Below, piece by piece: positions 17,610 to 27,591 of a stretch of 64,000 nucleotides of DNA. Source of the stretch: Clostridia bacterium (lineage in GTDB: Bacteria; Bacillota; Clostridia; Lachnospirales; Anaerotignaceae); contig JALCQR010000005.1 in assembly GCA_022651385.1 (NCBI GenBank), forward strand, positions 1-64,000. The letters are read 5' to 3'. A program made the position numbers and the translations under genes. How positions within the stretch are numbered: the stretch's first letter is position 1; every line of letters begins with the position of its first letter. Under the pieces are notes generated by a model that was given only the letters and a program-made list of their open reading frames with translations, searched no databases and was not told the origin of the DNA.

Positions 17610-18350
17610 TTATTTTACGCTTTTCAAAAACCCAGCCGAGTTTTCAGGCATTACCATATACTCTCTTATCATTTCTCCAAGGCATTTTTCCATTTGAAAA
17701 AGCACTTCTTCAGACACTCTAAAAGAAAACATTTTCTTGCCTTTGCTTAAAAGTATATATTCAAACGCACTTAAAGTACCAACAAGCAGCTTTTCACCGC
17801 CGCAGAGTGTACCGCAGTCGCGGCAGAGCACGCCGCCCTTTGAGGCGTTAAATATCCCCTCGTCTGTAATCTCAATTCCGCACTCGGCGCATTTGTCGGC
17901 CTGTGCAAAATATCCGCTCAGGTTTAAAAACTTCGTTTCAAAAACCAGTGCCGCAAGACGCTCATCATAATCCGTTTTTGAAATAACCGCAAGCGCTGTC
18001 AAAAACAGTTTCAAAAGCTCGTCGGCGCTTTGGCCTTCCATAAGGTTTTTGTCCGTAAGCTCCGTAATAAAGCAGGCATACGCCAGTTTTTTTATGTCCG
18101 TTCGTATCTCGTAAAAGCTCTCTATAACCTCGGCAGTTACGGCGTTATAAAAATTTTTGTTTTTGTATGCCGAAAAAGAGCTGTAGCAAAAAAGCTGGCT
18201 TGGTGCCGAAAACCGGCTTTTGGCGCTTTTGGCACCCTTTGCCGAAACGGTTATCTTGCCAATATCTTTTGCGAAAACGGTAAGCCTTTTGCCTGTTTCT
18301 CCTAATTCAGTTTCTTTTAATACTATACCGTCAAATTTTTCAATTGACAT
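17610..18350 (-). CDS. recO: DNA repair protein RecO
   Basis: 246 residues: N-terminal OB-fold (DGIVLKETELGETGKRLTVF), then a helical domain with a zinc finger CAECG...CRDCGTLC (about 145-175). RecO loads RecA on SSB-coated single strands with RecR. It lies 11 nt downstream of era in the conserved era-recO order; the start ATG has GGTGAG upstream. Only about 5 bp separate its stop from the MITE-like element. Confidence 0.95.
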   Translation of the reverse strand: MSIEKFDGIVLKETELGETGKRLTVFAKDIGKITVSAKGAKSAKSRFSAPSQLFCYSSFSAYKNKNFYNAVTAEVIESFYEIRTDIKKLAYACFITELTDKNLMEGQSADELLKLFLTALAVISKTDYDERLAALVFETKFLNLSGYFAQADKCAECGIEITDEGIFNASKGGVLCRDCGTLCGGEKLLVGTLSAFEYILLSKGKKMFSFRVSEEVLFQMEKCLGEMIREYMVMPENSAGFLKSVK

Positions 18351-18361
18351 TTTCTCACCAG

Positions 18362-19267
18362 TTATATCTTTTTCATATCGTAACCGAAATTTTTAAGCAG
18401 AAAATCACTGTCACGCCAATCTTTTTTAACTTTTACCCAAAGCTGCAGGTTAACATTTGAACCGAGAAGAGCCGATATATCCTCTCTTGAACGGGTGCCT
18501 ATATTTTTAAGCATATTCCCGCCCCTGCCTATTATTATGCCCTTGTGGGAATCCTTTTCGCAGAATATGGTAGCCTCTACGTCAACAAGCTCTCTGTCCG
18601 GCCTTTTTTTCATTGACGAAACCTCTACGGCAATTCCGTGGGGTATTTCCTCTCTCAGAAGCTGAAGCGCTTTTTCCCTTATTATTTCAGACGCTATCTG
18701 CCTTTCAGGCTGGTCCGTTACCATATCATCCGGAAAATATTTAGGGCCTTCGGGCAAATATTTTTTAATAGTCTTTAAAAGCTCGTCAAGATTTTTGCCT
18801 GTCGTAGCTGATACAAACATTATTTCCCTGAAATTAAATACTTCGCTGTAGGCCTTTGCTGTCTCAAGCTGTCTTTTTTCATCTGCCGTGTCGATTTTGT
18901 TTATAACAAGTATTACAGGAGTTTTCACATTTTTAAGCCTTTCGAGAATGTGTGCGTCAGCCGGATGGACTTTTCCCTGAGGCTCGGTCAGCATAAGCAC
19001 GGCGTCAACCTCTCCGAAAGTTGTCTCTGCGGCCTTAACCATGTAATTGTCAAGCTTAAATTTCGGCTTATGAATACCGGGAGTGTCTATAAATATCATC
19101 TGAAAATCATCCTGCGTCAGTATTGCCTGTATTTTATTCCTTGTTGTTTGCGGCTTAGGCGATATTATTGCTATTTTCTCACCTACAAGTGCATTCATAA
19201 GCGTTGATTTTCCCACATTCGGTCTTCCTACAAGTGACACAAAGCCTGAGTAAAATTTGTTATTCAA
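18362..19267 (-). CDS. era: GTPase Era
   Basis: 301-residue ribosome-assembly GTPase that binds the 3' end of 16S rRNA. G1 GRPNVGKST (about 13-21), G2 region with TTRN, G3 DTPG, G4 NKID (about 120), and a C-terminal KH domain with IIGRGGNMLKNIG. The start codon is TTG, with GAGAGGAG 5-8 nt before it. Part of the phoH-pgpH-ybeY-cdd-udg-era-recO run. Confidence 0.96.
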   Translation of the reverse strand: MNNKFYSGFVSLVGRPNVGKSTLMNALVGEKIAIISPKPQTTRNKIQAILTQDDFQMIFIDTPGIHKPKFKLDNYMVKAAETTFGEVDAVLMLTEPQGKVHPADAHILERLKNVKTPVILVINKIDTADEKRQLETAKAYSEVFNFREIMFVSATTGKNLDELLKTIKKYLPEGPKYFPDDMVTDQPERQIASEIIREKALQLLREEIPHGIAVEVSSMKKRPDRELVDVEATIFCEKDSHKGIIIGRGGNMLKNIGTRSREDISALLGSNVNLQLWVKVKKDWRDSDFLLKNFGYDMKKI

Positions 19268-19284
19268 TTAAGTTCTCCTCTCGA

Positions 19285-19842
19285 TTAAGCGGTAATCTCA
19301 TCTAATTTTTTTCTTATGCTTTTCATGTCTTCCCAAGCCGGCTTTTTCTTAGATACATCTCTTAAAAGTGCTGCCGGATGAAAAGTTGCAATTATATGTA
19401 CGCCTTTTCTTTCAATCCAGCTTCCCCGCTGCTGTGTTATTTTGAAGTTTTTGTCTATAACGGCTTTTGCCGCTGTACTTCCCAGGCACACAATAATTTT
19501 AGGCCGCACAAGCAAAAACTGATACCTGAGATAATTCATGCAGTTTGTGATTTCGTCATCAAGAGGGACACGGTTTTTAGGGGGACGGCATTTAACTATA
19601 TTGCATATATAGTAGTGGTTTTCATCAATTCCTGCCGCGAGCAGCATTTTCTGAAGCAGTTGTCCCGCAAGCCCCACAAAAGGCACTCCCGTCAAGTCCT
19701 CCTGTTCTCCGGGGCCTTCGCCTATGAACATAATCTCGGCTTTTTTGCTGCCCTTTCCGATTACAACGTTGGTTCTTGTCTCACAAAGACGGCATTTATG
19801 ACAATCAAGGCATTTGCCGTCAAATTCTTCCCATGTTATCAT
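19285..19842 (-). CDS. uracil-DNA glycosylase, family 4 (iron-sulfur)
   Basis: 185 residues. Removes uracil from DNA. Motif A GEGPGEQED (about 42-50), motif B HPAALLR near the C-terminus, and Cys residues expected to bind a 4Fe-4S cluster (KCRLC at the N-terminus; CNIVKC and the following Cys). ATG 19842 is chosen since GAGGT lies 8 nt upstream; the longer frame overlaps cdd. Its place between cdd and era is an insertion into the usual cdd-era order and links two uracil-related functions. Confidence 0.9.
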   Translation of the reverse strand: MITWEEFDGKCLDCHKCRLCETRTNVVIGKGSKKAEIMFIGEGPGEQEDLTGVPFVGLAGQLLQKMLLAAGIDENHYYICNIVKCRPPKNRVPLDDEITNCMNYLRYQFLLVRPKIIVCLGSTAAKAVIDKNFKITQQRGSWIERKGVHIIATFHPAALLRDVSKKKPAWEDMKSIRKKLDEITA

Positions 19843-19852
19843 TTTCAGTACC

Positions 19853-20233
19853 TCACAATAAAAAAGCATGCGGCAGCAAATCCGAAACCTTAATTTCAAT
19901 TATTCTGCCGCTTTTTTCTTTCATTATAACGCATCCGTCCGGCATAAACTCGTTCATTACCTGCCTGCACATGCCGCAAGGATAAGTAACATCATTTGTA
20001 ACTGACACAATGGCTATTTTTTTTAATTTTCTCTTGCCCTCGGATACGGCTTTAAATATAGCCGTTCTTTCTGCACACATAGTAGCTCCGTATGAGCTGT
20101 TTTCTATGTTGCACCCGCCGTATACGCTTCCGTCGTCGCATAAAACAGCCGCACCTACCTTAAATTTTGAATAAGGCGCATAAGCATTTTTCATGGCTTT
20201 TTCGGCAATACTTATTAATTCTTCGTTTTCCAT
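19853..20233 (-). CDS. cdd: cytidine deaminase
   Basis: 126-residue zinc enzyme of pyrimidine salvage (cytidine/deoxycytidine to uridine/deoxyuridine). The zinc site is visible: CNIENSSYGATMCAERTA with the CAE motif and PCGMCRQ. Homotetrameric short form by length. The start ATG 20233 is preceded by AAGGGGATGA; the longer open frame overlaps ybeY. It lies 4 nt after ybeY. Confidence 0.95.
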   Translation of the reverse strand: MENEELISIAEKAMKNAYAPYSKFKVGAAVLCDDGSVYGGCNIENSSYGATMCAERTAIFKAVSEGKRKLKKIAIVSVTNDVTYPCGMCRQVMNEFMPDGCVIMKEKSGRIIEIKVSDLLPHAFLL

Positions 20234-20237
20234 TTTA

Positions 20238-20705
20238 TCATCCCCTTGTAATACCAAGGTTACTAAGAATTTTTTCCTGTTTTTCAAACATTACTTTGGC
20301 CTCGCCGTCGGTCATGTGGTCATATCCCAAAAGATGAAGCATGCTGTGTGCCGTTAAAAAAGCCAGTTCCCTTTTAAGACTGTGTCCGTATTCCTCTGCC
20401 TGAGATTTTGCCTTTTCAATAGAGATTATTATGTCTCCGAGTATTATCTCGCCTTTTTCGTTTTTCTCAGGCACCTCGCCTTTTTCAAATGTAAGCTGAG
20501 GAAAACTTAATACATCCGTTTCCCTGTCAATGTGCCTGAACTGTTTGTTTATGGAATGTATCTCTCTGTTATTTACAATTGAAAGGCTTATTTCGCATTT
20601 GTCGTCAAAGCCTTCAAAAGCAAGGCTTTCTCTTGCCACAGCTTCAAGTGTATTAATAAATTCGGATATGTCGCAGTCTGTACGGTTATCCGTCAAAAGT
20701 GTCAT
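20238..20705 (-). CDS. ybeY: endoribonuclease YbeY
   Basis: 155 residues; metallo-RNase needed for 16S rRNA 3' maturation and ribosome quality control. The zinc-binding H-x3-H-x5-H motif is present as HSMLHLLGYDHMTD (about 120-133). Overlaps the end of pgpH by 4 nt and precedes cdd, as in most Firmicutes. Confidence 0.95.
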   Translation of the reverse strand: MTLLTDNRTDCDISEFINTLEAVARESLAFEGFDDKCEISLSIVNNREIHSINKQFRHIDRETDVLSFPQLTFEKGEVPEKNEKGEIILGDIIISIEKAKSQAEEYGHSLKRELAFLTAHSMLHLLGYDHMTDGEAKVMFEKQEKILSNLGITRG

Positions 20706-22861
20706 TTTTGTTCTTCCTTCCTGCTTTTAATGGCTTCGGCCCTTCTTGTTGCGTTTATTTCCTCTTGTTTAGGATACGATATCCTGTGATGATACATACC
20801 GTTAAACATTTTCATAAACGAGTTTTTGATTGTTTCCAGCTCTTTTAAGTCAAGCCGGCAGTCGTTAAGCTGTCCGTCGTCAAGCTTGTCCTTAAAAAGC
20901 ACGTCAATTAATTTTCTGACTTCGTCGGAATTGCTGCCCTTTGAGAAACTGCTTCTCGCAGCAGCTTCAACTGTATCGGCAAGCATTACAATAGCGGCTT
21001 CTTTGCTCTGCGGTATCGGTCCCGGATAGCGGAAGTCTTTTTCATTAACGGGCTCGCCAGTTTTTTCGCTTTCTTTGGCGCTTTTCATATAAAAATACTT
21101 TACAAGTGTTGTGCCGTGGTGCTGTCTTATTATGTCTTTTATAGCTTTTGGCAGACGGTTTTCGTCGGCAAGTTTTTCTCCGTTTTCCACATGTGAAATT
21201 ATCATCTGGGCACTTATATACGGGTCCAAGTCGTCATGTATGTTTTTGCTGTACTGATTTTCGCTGTAGCACTGAGGATTTTCAAGCTTTCCTATGTCGT
21301 GGAAAAACGCCCCCACTTTGGCCAGAGTCTCATTGGCATATATGTCGTAAGCTGCTGTCTCTGCAAGGTTTGCAACAATAAGGCAGTGGTGATATGTTCC
21401 CGGTGTCTCAATCATAAGCCTGTGCATAAGCTCGTTATTTGGGTTTGCAAGCTCAGAGAGCGTAAACCTTGTGTTTATGCCGAAAACTCCCTCCCAAAGA
21501 GGCAGGCTTCCAATTACCATTACAACTGAAATTATGCCCTCAAGTCCGGCATATAAACTCTGAATCATCTTTCCGGACATATATCCCACCGAAAACAGAC
21601 TTATTCCGGCATATGTGAGTGTGTTTATAACACCTATTGCCACAGCAACCATTAAAATCATGCTTCTTTTTTTTGTGTACTGTATTAGTATTGCAGAAAA
21701 AGTGCCCGTAAGCAGGAAATACATAAGAAAGTATATGTCGCCGTTAAAAATAAACGCAGCTATCACACATACAAACATGTTTACCGCCACGGCTATCTTA
21801 GGCTTTATAAGAATCGACACAAGCATAGCGAAAATTGAAATGGGTATAATGGCGTAGCTGTCGAGATGTTTTGTGGCAAATATTATAGCAAGTGCCAGCA
21901 AATAAAGGAAAAACAGCACAGCCGACGCGTTTGACGAATCAAGCATTTTCTTTTGCAGTGATATAATATAAAAATACACTGCGGCAAAAGCAATGAAAAT
22001 AATTAAAATACAGCCTACAAGCCGTATAGTGCTTTCGCTGTAGCCTGTGTTTATAAGGCCCAGGTCAAGAAGTATGTTGTATGCTTCTTCGGATATAACC
22101 TCACCGGAATCCACTATTTTTTGATCTTTCAAAACCATAACAGGCTCAACCTCGGATGACTTTTGTTCTCTTGCCGCAGCCATAGCATCCTCGTCAAGAA
22201 TAAGATTAGGTTTTAAAACTGCTTCCGTAATACTTACGGTCATTTTGTAAATCTCGTCCGAATACCCGTGATTAAGAAGTTTCTCATCGGCTTCTTTTGT
22301 AACTTTTTCTAAAGTCTCGTCTGTCATTCCTTGGTCAAAAGCCTCGTCAACGGTTTCTATAACGTCTGACTCGAGATTGTTTTTTTCGCTTCTTGAAAGT
22401 GAGTCATAGCTCACATACTCGTTTTCGGATAGAATAACCGGTATTTTAAGGGAAATATTTAAGTCGTAATTATACTCAGGCTCAACTTTGTTTTCATCGG
22501 TTGAAAGAGCGTCCGCCTCCTGATTTGCAGAGTTTTTCATGTCATATATGGCGTTGTCTATCTCTGTAAAAAGGTCTCTTATGTCGGCTTCCGCCGAAAG
22601 TCTTACCTGTGTGTCATGCTTATATAAAGGCCCAACCTGCGCTTTGGCTTCCTGTTTGAGCTTTTCGGTTGCTATGCGGTTTTCAACGCTTTTTGTGGCA
22701 ATATATCTTTTGGGCGATATGTCACCTACTTTTATGTCGTTTCCGGAAGAACCTATTGTGCCGGCAAAAAGCACTCCTATAGTAAGCAGAAAACTGCATA
22801 TAATAAAAAACAAATTAAGGGTTTTGCCGTGCAGTATATGCCATTTATTCTTTTTTGCCAT
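20702..22861 (-). CDS. pgpH: 7TM-HD cyclic-di-AMP phosphodiesterase PgpH
   Basis: 719 residues: N-terminal membrane segment (about 12-32), extracellular 7TMR-HDED domain (about 50-270), seven membrane helices (about 280-470) and a cytosolic HD phosphohydrolase with HHC...FFHDIGKL (about 510-545). PgpH degrades c-di-AMP and so affects osmotic and wall homeostasis. ATG 22861 (MAKKNKWH) is preferred: it has GGAAGTGA upstream, while the longer frame opens with GTG abutting that site. It overlaps neither neighbour unusually (5 nt after phoH). Confidence 0.93.
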   Translation of the reverse strand: MAKKNKWHILHGKTLNLFFIICSFLLTIGVLFAGTIGSSGNDIKVGDISPKRYIATKSVENRIATEKLKQEAKAQVGPLYKHDTQVRLSAEADIRDLFTEIDNAIYDMKNSANQEADALSTDENKVEPEYNYDLNISLKIPVILSENEYVSYDSLSRSEKNNLESDVIETVDEAFDQGMTDETLEKVTKEADEKLLNHGYSDEIYKMTVSITEAVLKPNLILDEDAMAAAREQKSSEVEPVMVLKDQKIVDSGEVISEEAYNILLDLGLINTGYSESTIRLVGCILIIFIAFAAVYFYIISLQKKMLDSSNASAVLFFLYLLALAIIFATKHLDSYAIIPISIFAMLVSILIKPKIAVAVNMFVCVIAAFIFNGDIYFLMYFLLTGTFSAILIQYTKKRSMILMVAVAIGVINTLTYAGISLFSVGYMSGKMIQSLYAGLEGIISVVMVIGSLPLWEGVFGINTRFTLSELANPNNELMHRLMIETPGTYHHCLIVANLAETAAYDIYANETLAKVGAFFHDIGKLENPQCYSENQYSKNIHDDLDPYISAQMIISHVENGEKLADENRLPKAIKDIIRQHHGTTLVKYFYMKSAKESEKTGEPVNEKDFRYPGPIPQSKEAAIVMLADTVEAAARSSFSKGSNSDEVRKLIDVLFKDKLDDGQLNDCRLDLKELETIKNSFMKMFNGMYHHRISYPKQEEINATRRAEAIKSRKEEQK

Positions 22862-22866
22862 AAAAA

Positions 22867-23868
22867 TCACTTCCGTTTTCTGAAAGACCGTTTTTCTTCA
22901 GCTTTCTGCTCATAGTGTTTAAGCTTTGCGTCATGTTTTTCATATGCTTCTATAATTTTTGCAACAAGAGGATGGCGCACCACGTCTCTGTTTGTAAGTT
23001 TGTTTACTGAAATATCCTCAATGTTTTCAAGTATTTTTATAGCTTCCGTAAGGCCGCTTTTTTTGCCGTCGGCAAGGTCTATCTGTGTTATGTCGCCGGT
23101 AATAACGGCTTTTGAGCCGTATCCTATACGTGTAAGAAACATTTTCATCTGTTCAGGGGTAGTGTTCTGAGCCTCGTCAAGCACAATAAAAGCATTGTCG
23201 AGAGTACGTCCTCTCATATATGCCAAAGGCGCCACCTCAATAAGGCCCTTTTCCATGTTTTTCAAATAATTTTCAGCACCCATTATCTCGTAAAGAGCGT
23301 CGTAAAGCGGTCTCAGATAAGGGTCTATTTTCTGCTGAAGGTCTCCTGGAAGAAATCCCAGTTTTTCTCCGGCTTCTATGGCCGGCCTTGTAAGAATAAT
23401 CCTGTTTACCTCGTTGTTTTTAAAAGCCGTTATTGCAAGGGCCATAGCCAGATATGTCTTGCCTGTTCCGGCAGGTCCTATTCCAAATACAACAGTGTTG
23501 TTTTTTATGGCGTCGGCATATTTTTTCTGTCCGAATGTTTTTGGCCTTACGGGACGTCCGTTTACAGTAAGACAAATTATCTCGTCGCTTAAACTTTCAG
23601 CCTCGTCGCCTTTTTTTTCTTTCACTGCATTTATAGTGTAATTTAAAAGCTGTTCGTTAATCTCAATATTTTTTTTAGCATCTTTAAAAAGACAGTTTAT
23701 CACTTCAGCCGCCGGCGTGGCATTTTCGCCGAGGATTTTAATTAAGTTTCCCCTGTTTACAATCTTGACATCAAAATCCTTTTCGATTTTTTTCACATTA
23801 ACGTCAAACTGACCGAAAACATATGATAAATCTGAATTTTCGGCATTTATGCTTACTTCATTTGTCAC
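22867..23868 (-). CDS. phoH: PhoH-like ATPase
   Basis: 333 residues; N-terminal KH-like region (1-100) and a P-loop ATPase/RNA-helicase-like core with GIGPAGTGKTYLAMA (about 130-144), FIVLDEAQN (Walker B) and VITGDITQID. Linked to RNA metabolism and ribosome maturation with YbeY. The likely start is GTG 23868 (AGAGGTG 8 nt upstream); a TTG 3 nt earlier is an alternative. The start overlaps the end of yqfD by translation coupling distance only. Confidence 0.92.
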   Translation of the reverse strand: MTNEVSINAENSDLSYVFGQFDVNVKKIEKDFDVKIVNRGNLIKILGENATPAAEVINCLFKDAKKNIEINEQLLNYTINAVKEKKGDEAESLSDEIICLTVNGRPVRPKTFGQKKYADAIKNNTVVFGIGPAGTGKTYLAMALAITAFKNNEVNRIILTRPAIEAGEKLGFLPGDLQQKIDPYLRPLYDALYEIMGAENYLKNMEKGLIEVAPLAYMRGRTLDNAFIVLDEAQNTTPEQMKMFLTRIGYGSKAVITGDITQIDLADGKKSGLTEAIKILENIEDISVNKLTNRDVVRHPLVAKIIEAYEKHDAKLKHYEQKAEEKRSFRKRK

Positions 23869-23875
23869 CAACAAT

Positions 23876-25048
23876 TCACCTCTGGTTTGTATCAATTCTT
23901 TCAGATACAGTCAAAACTACATCCATTATAAGCCCTCTGTCATTTATATTGCTGTTTTTTTCACATTTTACAACATATGAGTCAAAATCAAGGTTTTCTT
24001 CTGTCCATGAGTCAAGCATGTTTTCGGCTTTTTTCAAAAGTTCTTCTTTGGTAGCTTTTTTCTGAACGTTATTTACCTCGTAAAAATCCTGCTTATACAC
24101 CTCAAAAGGGAAAACCCAGTCGCCTATGTCAAACTCAAATATTTTGTTTTTCTGAGTCTCAAAGCTTTTAAAATTAAGCGGCATGCCGAAAGCAAAATCG
24201 TTGTCCGCAACTTTAAAAGCAATCCAAGTGCGTTTTTCTCCCGTTCTCTTTTTTTCGTTTATTTTTATCGGTACTGTTTCTTTCATGTGGTATACAGTTG
24301 TGGCACGTATAAAAGCTTTCGGCACAACAGGCTTTTCGGTAAATGTACCGTCGTCGTTTGCAATCATAACGGCCCCTTTTACAAGCACCTGACCCTTTTG
24401 CACAACATCCCCTGAACGTACCTGTGCCGTTCCTGAAATAACCGTTATGCTTTCTATGACCCCGTCTCGCTTGGCCACAATGTCGCATGCCTGCTCATCC
24501 TGAGGCTTAATATTGCTTTTTGTGCCTTCCGATATGCTTACAACGGCTTTAGTGCCGTCAAGTCTTATTGTAGCCCATGCCACATCGTCAAAATCAAGTA
24601 TAAGTCTGTTTGATATAGCGCCTAAATCGGGAGTCGATTTAAGCGTTCCGGGACGAAGGCCGCTCTCATTTACATAAGAGAGTATTTTTTCAGTCGGTAT
24701 TTTCAAATTGCCCTCAACCCTTATGCTCCATATAAACATAGACAAAAAGCATATAAATAAAACAAAAAACGCTGCTCCGGCAATAAAAGAAGTTCTTTTG
24801 CGGTAGCGTTTTAAAACAACAGGAACCCCTGCTTCTTTAATAACTTTTATCCGGCATCCCGCGTCGAGAGCACATTTTTCGATTTTTTTAAGGTCGCCGT
24901 AAGAAAATGTTACTGTAAATACCATGTCCTCATTTTTGACGTCCCAAATTTTTATGCCTCTGTAGGCCGCAAGATTCATAAATCTCTGAGCGTAAAAACC
25001 TACAGCCTTTATAATAACATATCCTTTCAAATAATTCCACACGAACAT
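23876..25048 (-). CDS. yqfD: sporulation protein YqfD
   Basis: 390 residues with one membrane segment at about 86-108 (FIAGAAFFVLFICFLSMFIW), a cytosolic N-terminal part and a large extracytoplasmic region, matching YqfD, a SigE-dependent sporulation protein of the forespore engulfment stage. ATG 25048 (MFVWNYLKGY) is favoured; the longer frame begins with TTG without a ribosome site. It follows yqfC in the standard order and is evidence that the organism makes endospores. Confidence 0.9.
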   Translation of the reverse strand: MFVWNYLKGYVIIKAVGFYAQRFMNLAAYRGIKIWDVKNEDMVFTVTFSYGDLKKIEKCALDAGCRIKVIKEAGVPVVLKRYRKRTSFIAGAAFFVLFICFLSMFIWSIRVEGNLKIPTEKILSYVNESGLRPGTLKSTPDLGAISNRLILDFDDVAWATIRLDGTKAVVSISEGTKSNIKPQDEQACDIVAKRDGVIESITVISGTAQVRSGDVVQKGQVLVKGAVMIANDDGTFTEKPVVPKAFIRATTVYHMKETVPIKINEKKRTGEKRTWIAFKVADNDFAFGMPLNFKSFETQKNKIFEFDIGDWVFPFEVYKQDFYEVNNVQKKATKEELLKKAENMLDSWTEENLDFDSYVVKCEKNSNINDRGLIMDVVLTVSERIDTNQR

Positions 25049-25068
25049 TAAAAGCCCCCGCAAATTGT

Positions 25069-25335
25069 TTATTCTGAAAATTCAACACAAAGTATTGTCC
25101 CGTTAATAGTCATTGATTTGTCCGACATTGATTTAATATTCATTTTATTTCCCTTTATCTCAATAATTCCAATAGAAGTTTTGAGCTTAATATTATCAGG
25201 AAGGTACTCCAAAATACCGCCGAAATTTTCGATTGAAAGCTGCTCACGGCCCGTAACTGTGATATATGGAACATTAAGCACCGATTCTTGCGGTATATCG
25301 AGCATACGTGAAAATTTTTTTTTAATGCTTTCCAT
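25069..25335 (-). CDS. yqfC: sporulation protein YqfC
   Basis: 88 residues of the YabP/YqfC family (IPQESVLNVPYITVTGREQLSIENF...GILEYLPDNIKL), a short beta-rich protein made in the mother cell under SigE. AGAGG precedes the ATG. First gene of the long minus-strand yqfC-to-recO series. Confidence 0.92.
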   Translation of the reverse strand: MESIKKKFSRMLDIPQESVLNVPYITVTGREQLSIENFGGILEYLPDNIKLKTSIGIIEIKGNKMNIKSMSDKSMTINGTILCVEFSE

Positions 25336-25557
25336 AAATGCCTCTCTACAAAAATTACGTTATCTGTTATTAATATGAGTTATTTTAAATATATATGCCT
25401 GAGCAGGATGTGCATAAAGGTCCGCACATAAAATTTTAAAAAAAATCATAAATCCGTAACATATTTTTAACATTTACGCTATATACTCGATAGCATGTAT
25501 TTTTATGCCATGTTTCAGCTTACATAATTTACCAATTAAATATTATCTTTATTTATA

Positions 25558-25586
25558 TTGAAAATATTTTGCATAGGAGTTATTAT
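25558..25586 (+). promoter_or_regulatory. probable sigma-A promoter of the mreB operon
   Basis: TTGAAA, 17-nt spacer, TATTAT, 110 bp before the mreB start. The whole 25336-25696 gap is AT-rich and divergent (yqfC to the left, mreB to the right); besides this promoter I see no RNA gene or repeat in it. Confidence 0.6.
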
Positions 25587-25696
25587 ATTAATGTGGTATT
25601 TTATGCAAATTTAATGGTAGTTTTTGCTTTTATAACACACAGCGGAATTAGATAAATCCGCAAAAAAATGTGTATATAATCAGGAGGTAACAAATT

Positions 25697-26725
25697 ATGT
25701 TTTCAAGAGACATGGGTATCGACCTCGGTACTGCCAATACTCTCGTATATGTAAGAGGAAAAGGAATAGTGGTAAATGAGCCGTCGGTTGTGGCAATAAA
25801 CACAGCAACAAAAGAGGTTCTGGCGGTTGGCAATGAAGCAAAAGAAATGATTGGCCGTACTCCTGGAAATATTGTGGCTATACGTCCTATGAAAGACGGT
25901 GTAATAGCCGATTTTGACATAACTCAGGCAATGCTTAGATATTTTATTGATAAGGCATATCCCCGTTCAATGTTCGGGCCAAAGCCGCGTGTTATAATAT
26001 GTGTGCCTTCGGGAGTAACAGAGGTTGAAAAACGTGCCGTTATGGAAGCCACAGTCGGTGCAGGAGCCAAAAACAATGATGCATATCTTATAGAGGAGCC
26101 TATGGCTGCTTCGATAGGAGCCGGACTTCCGGTTGAGGAGCCTACAGGAAGCATGGTTGTAGATATAGGAGGCGGCACAAGCGAGGTTGCCGTTATATCT
26201 TTGGGCGGCATAGTTACGAGCACATCCCTGAGAGTTGCCGGAGACGAGATAGACTCGTATATCATAAATTATATAAAAAGAGAATATAATCTTGCGATAG
26301 GCGAAAGGACAGCCGAGGAAATAAAAATAAAGATAGGCTGTGCTTATCCAAAGGCCGAAGAAGAAACTCTCGATATAAGAGGCCGTGACCTTATAAACGG
26401 ACTTCCAAAGACGATAACAATTACGTCAACCGAAATACTCGACGCCATTTCAGAGCCTATAACGGCTATTGTAGACTGTATCAAACAGACTCTTGAGGCC
26501 ACACCTCCTGAACTTGCGGCGGATATTATGGAATTCGGAATCACACTTACCGGCGGCGGTGCACTTCTTTCCGGTCTTGATGAGCTTATATCAAGAGAAA
26601 CGGGAATGCCTGTTCATGTAGGCGAAGAGCCTTTAAATTGTGTAGTGCTCGGTACCGGCACGGTTTTGGAACATATAGAAACATTAAGAAAAGTACTTGT
26701 ATCTCCAAAAAAACTCAGAATGTAA
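25697..26725 (+). CDS. mreB: rod-shape actin homologue MreB
   Basis: 342 residues; phosphate-1 motif [13 protein letters not shown] (6-18), phosphate-2 [18 protein letters not shown] (about 155-172), adenosine motif [12 protein letters not shown] (about 280). Forms membrane-bound filaments that direct lateral-wall synthesis. AGGAGG precedes the ATG. First gene of the shape/division operon. Confidence 0.96.
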   Translation: MFSRDMGIDLGTANTLVYVRGKGIVVNEPSVVAINTATKEVLAVGNEAKEMIGRTPGNIVAIRPMKDGVIADFDITQAMLRYFIDKAYPRSMFGPKPRVIICVPSGVTEVEKRAVMEATVGAGAKNNDAYLIEEPMAASIGAGLPVEEPTGSMVVDIGGGTSEVAVISLGGIVTSTSLRVAGDEIDSYIINYIKREYNLAIGERTAEEIKIKIGCAYPKAEEETLDIRGRDLINGLPKTITITSTEILDAISEPITAIVDCIKQTLEATPPELAADIMEFGITLTGGGALLSGLDELISRETGMPVHVGEEPLNCVVLGTGTVLEHIETLRKVLVSPKKLRM

Positions 26726-26742
26726 CAGGGAGCGTATAAACT

Positions 26743-27591
26743 TTGAACTTTTTTCACAGCTACAAACGACAGATATTATATATTGTAATAGTAATACTTG
26801 CTGTGTCTGCCCTTGTGACAGCAGGCAGAAAGCGGAAAGCCACGGTTTTAGATAATACTCTTGGCTTTGTAATTACCCCTGCCCAAAATATCGTGTCGAC
26901 AGTAAGCTCATGGTTTGGTGCGCGCATAAGCTCTATTCATGACGATACCGATTTAAAATCCGAAAACGCAGAGTTAAAGGCACAGGTTGAGATTTTGAAG
27001 TCCGAAAACAAACGTCTTTCTATGTATGAGGAAGAAAACAAAAAACTTTCGGGGCTTCTTAACATAGCTCAGAAATATCCGGATTACGATACAACAGGCA
27101 CGGACATAATTGGAAAAGACCCGGGCAATTGGTATCTTACTTTCACTGTTGATAAGGGCACGAAAGACGCCATTGCGGCAAATATGGTGCTCACAACAGC
27201 CGAAGGCCTTGTTGGCAGAGTTACTGAAAGCGGATATATATACTCAAAGGCACAGTCTATACTTGACAGCCGAAGCTCTGTGTCCGCAATGAGCCTCAGA
27301 ACGGGAGATTTGGGCGTCGTAAAAGGCGATTATACTCTTATGAACGACGGGCTTTGCAAAATGGAATATATTGACTCCGACAGTGAGATAATGAAAGGCG
27401 ATGAGATAGTAACAAGCCAGCTAAGCGATATATACCCTCCCGGCATAACAATCGGATATGTAAAAGAAATTGTAAGAGACGATAACGGACTTACTAAGTA
27501 TGCCGTAATACAGCCGGCAGTTGACTTTAAACACCTGTCCACGCTTCTTATAATTACAAAAAATTTTCAAAAGGATGAACAGCAAAAATGA
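26743..27591 (+). CDS. mreC: rod-shape protein MreC
   Basis: 282 residues: short cytosolic tail, membrane helix (about 9-26), coiled coil (about 65-100, rich in ELKAQVEILKSENKRL heptads) and beta-rich extracytoplasmic domain with ILDSRSSVSAM. Couples MreB to PBP2/RodA. The start codon is TTG with GGGAG about 11 nt upstream. Its last codons overlap mreD. Confidence 0.94.
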   Translation: MNFFHSYKRQILYIVIVILAVSALVTAGRKRKATVLDNTLGFVITPAQNIVSTVSSWFGARISSIHDDTDLKSENAELKAQVEILKSENKRLSMYEEENKKLSGLLNIAQKYPDYDTTGTDIIGKDPGNWYLTFTVDKGTKDAIAANMVLTTAEGLVGRVTESGYIYSKAQSILDSRSSVSAMSLRTGDLGVVKGDYTLMNDGLCKMEYIDSDSEIMKGDEIVTSQLSDIYPPGITIGYVKEIVRDDNGLTKYAVIQPAVDFKHLSTLLIITKNFQKDEQQK

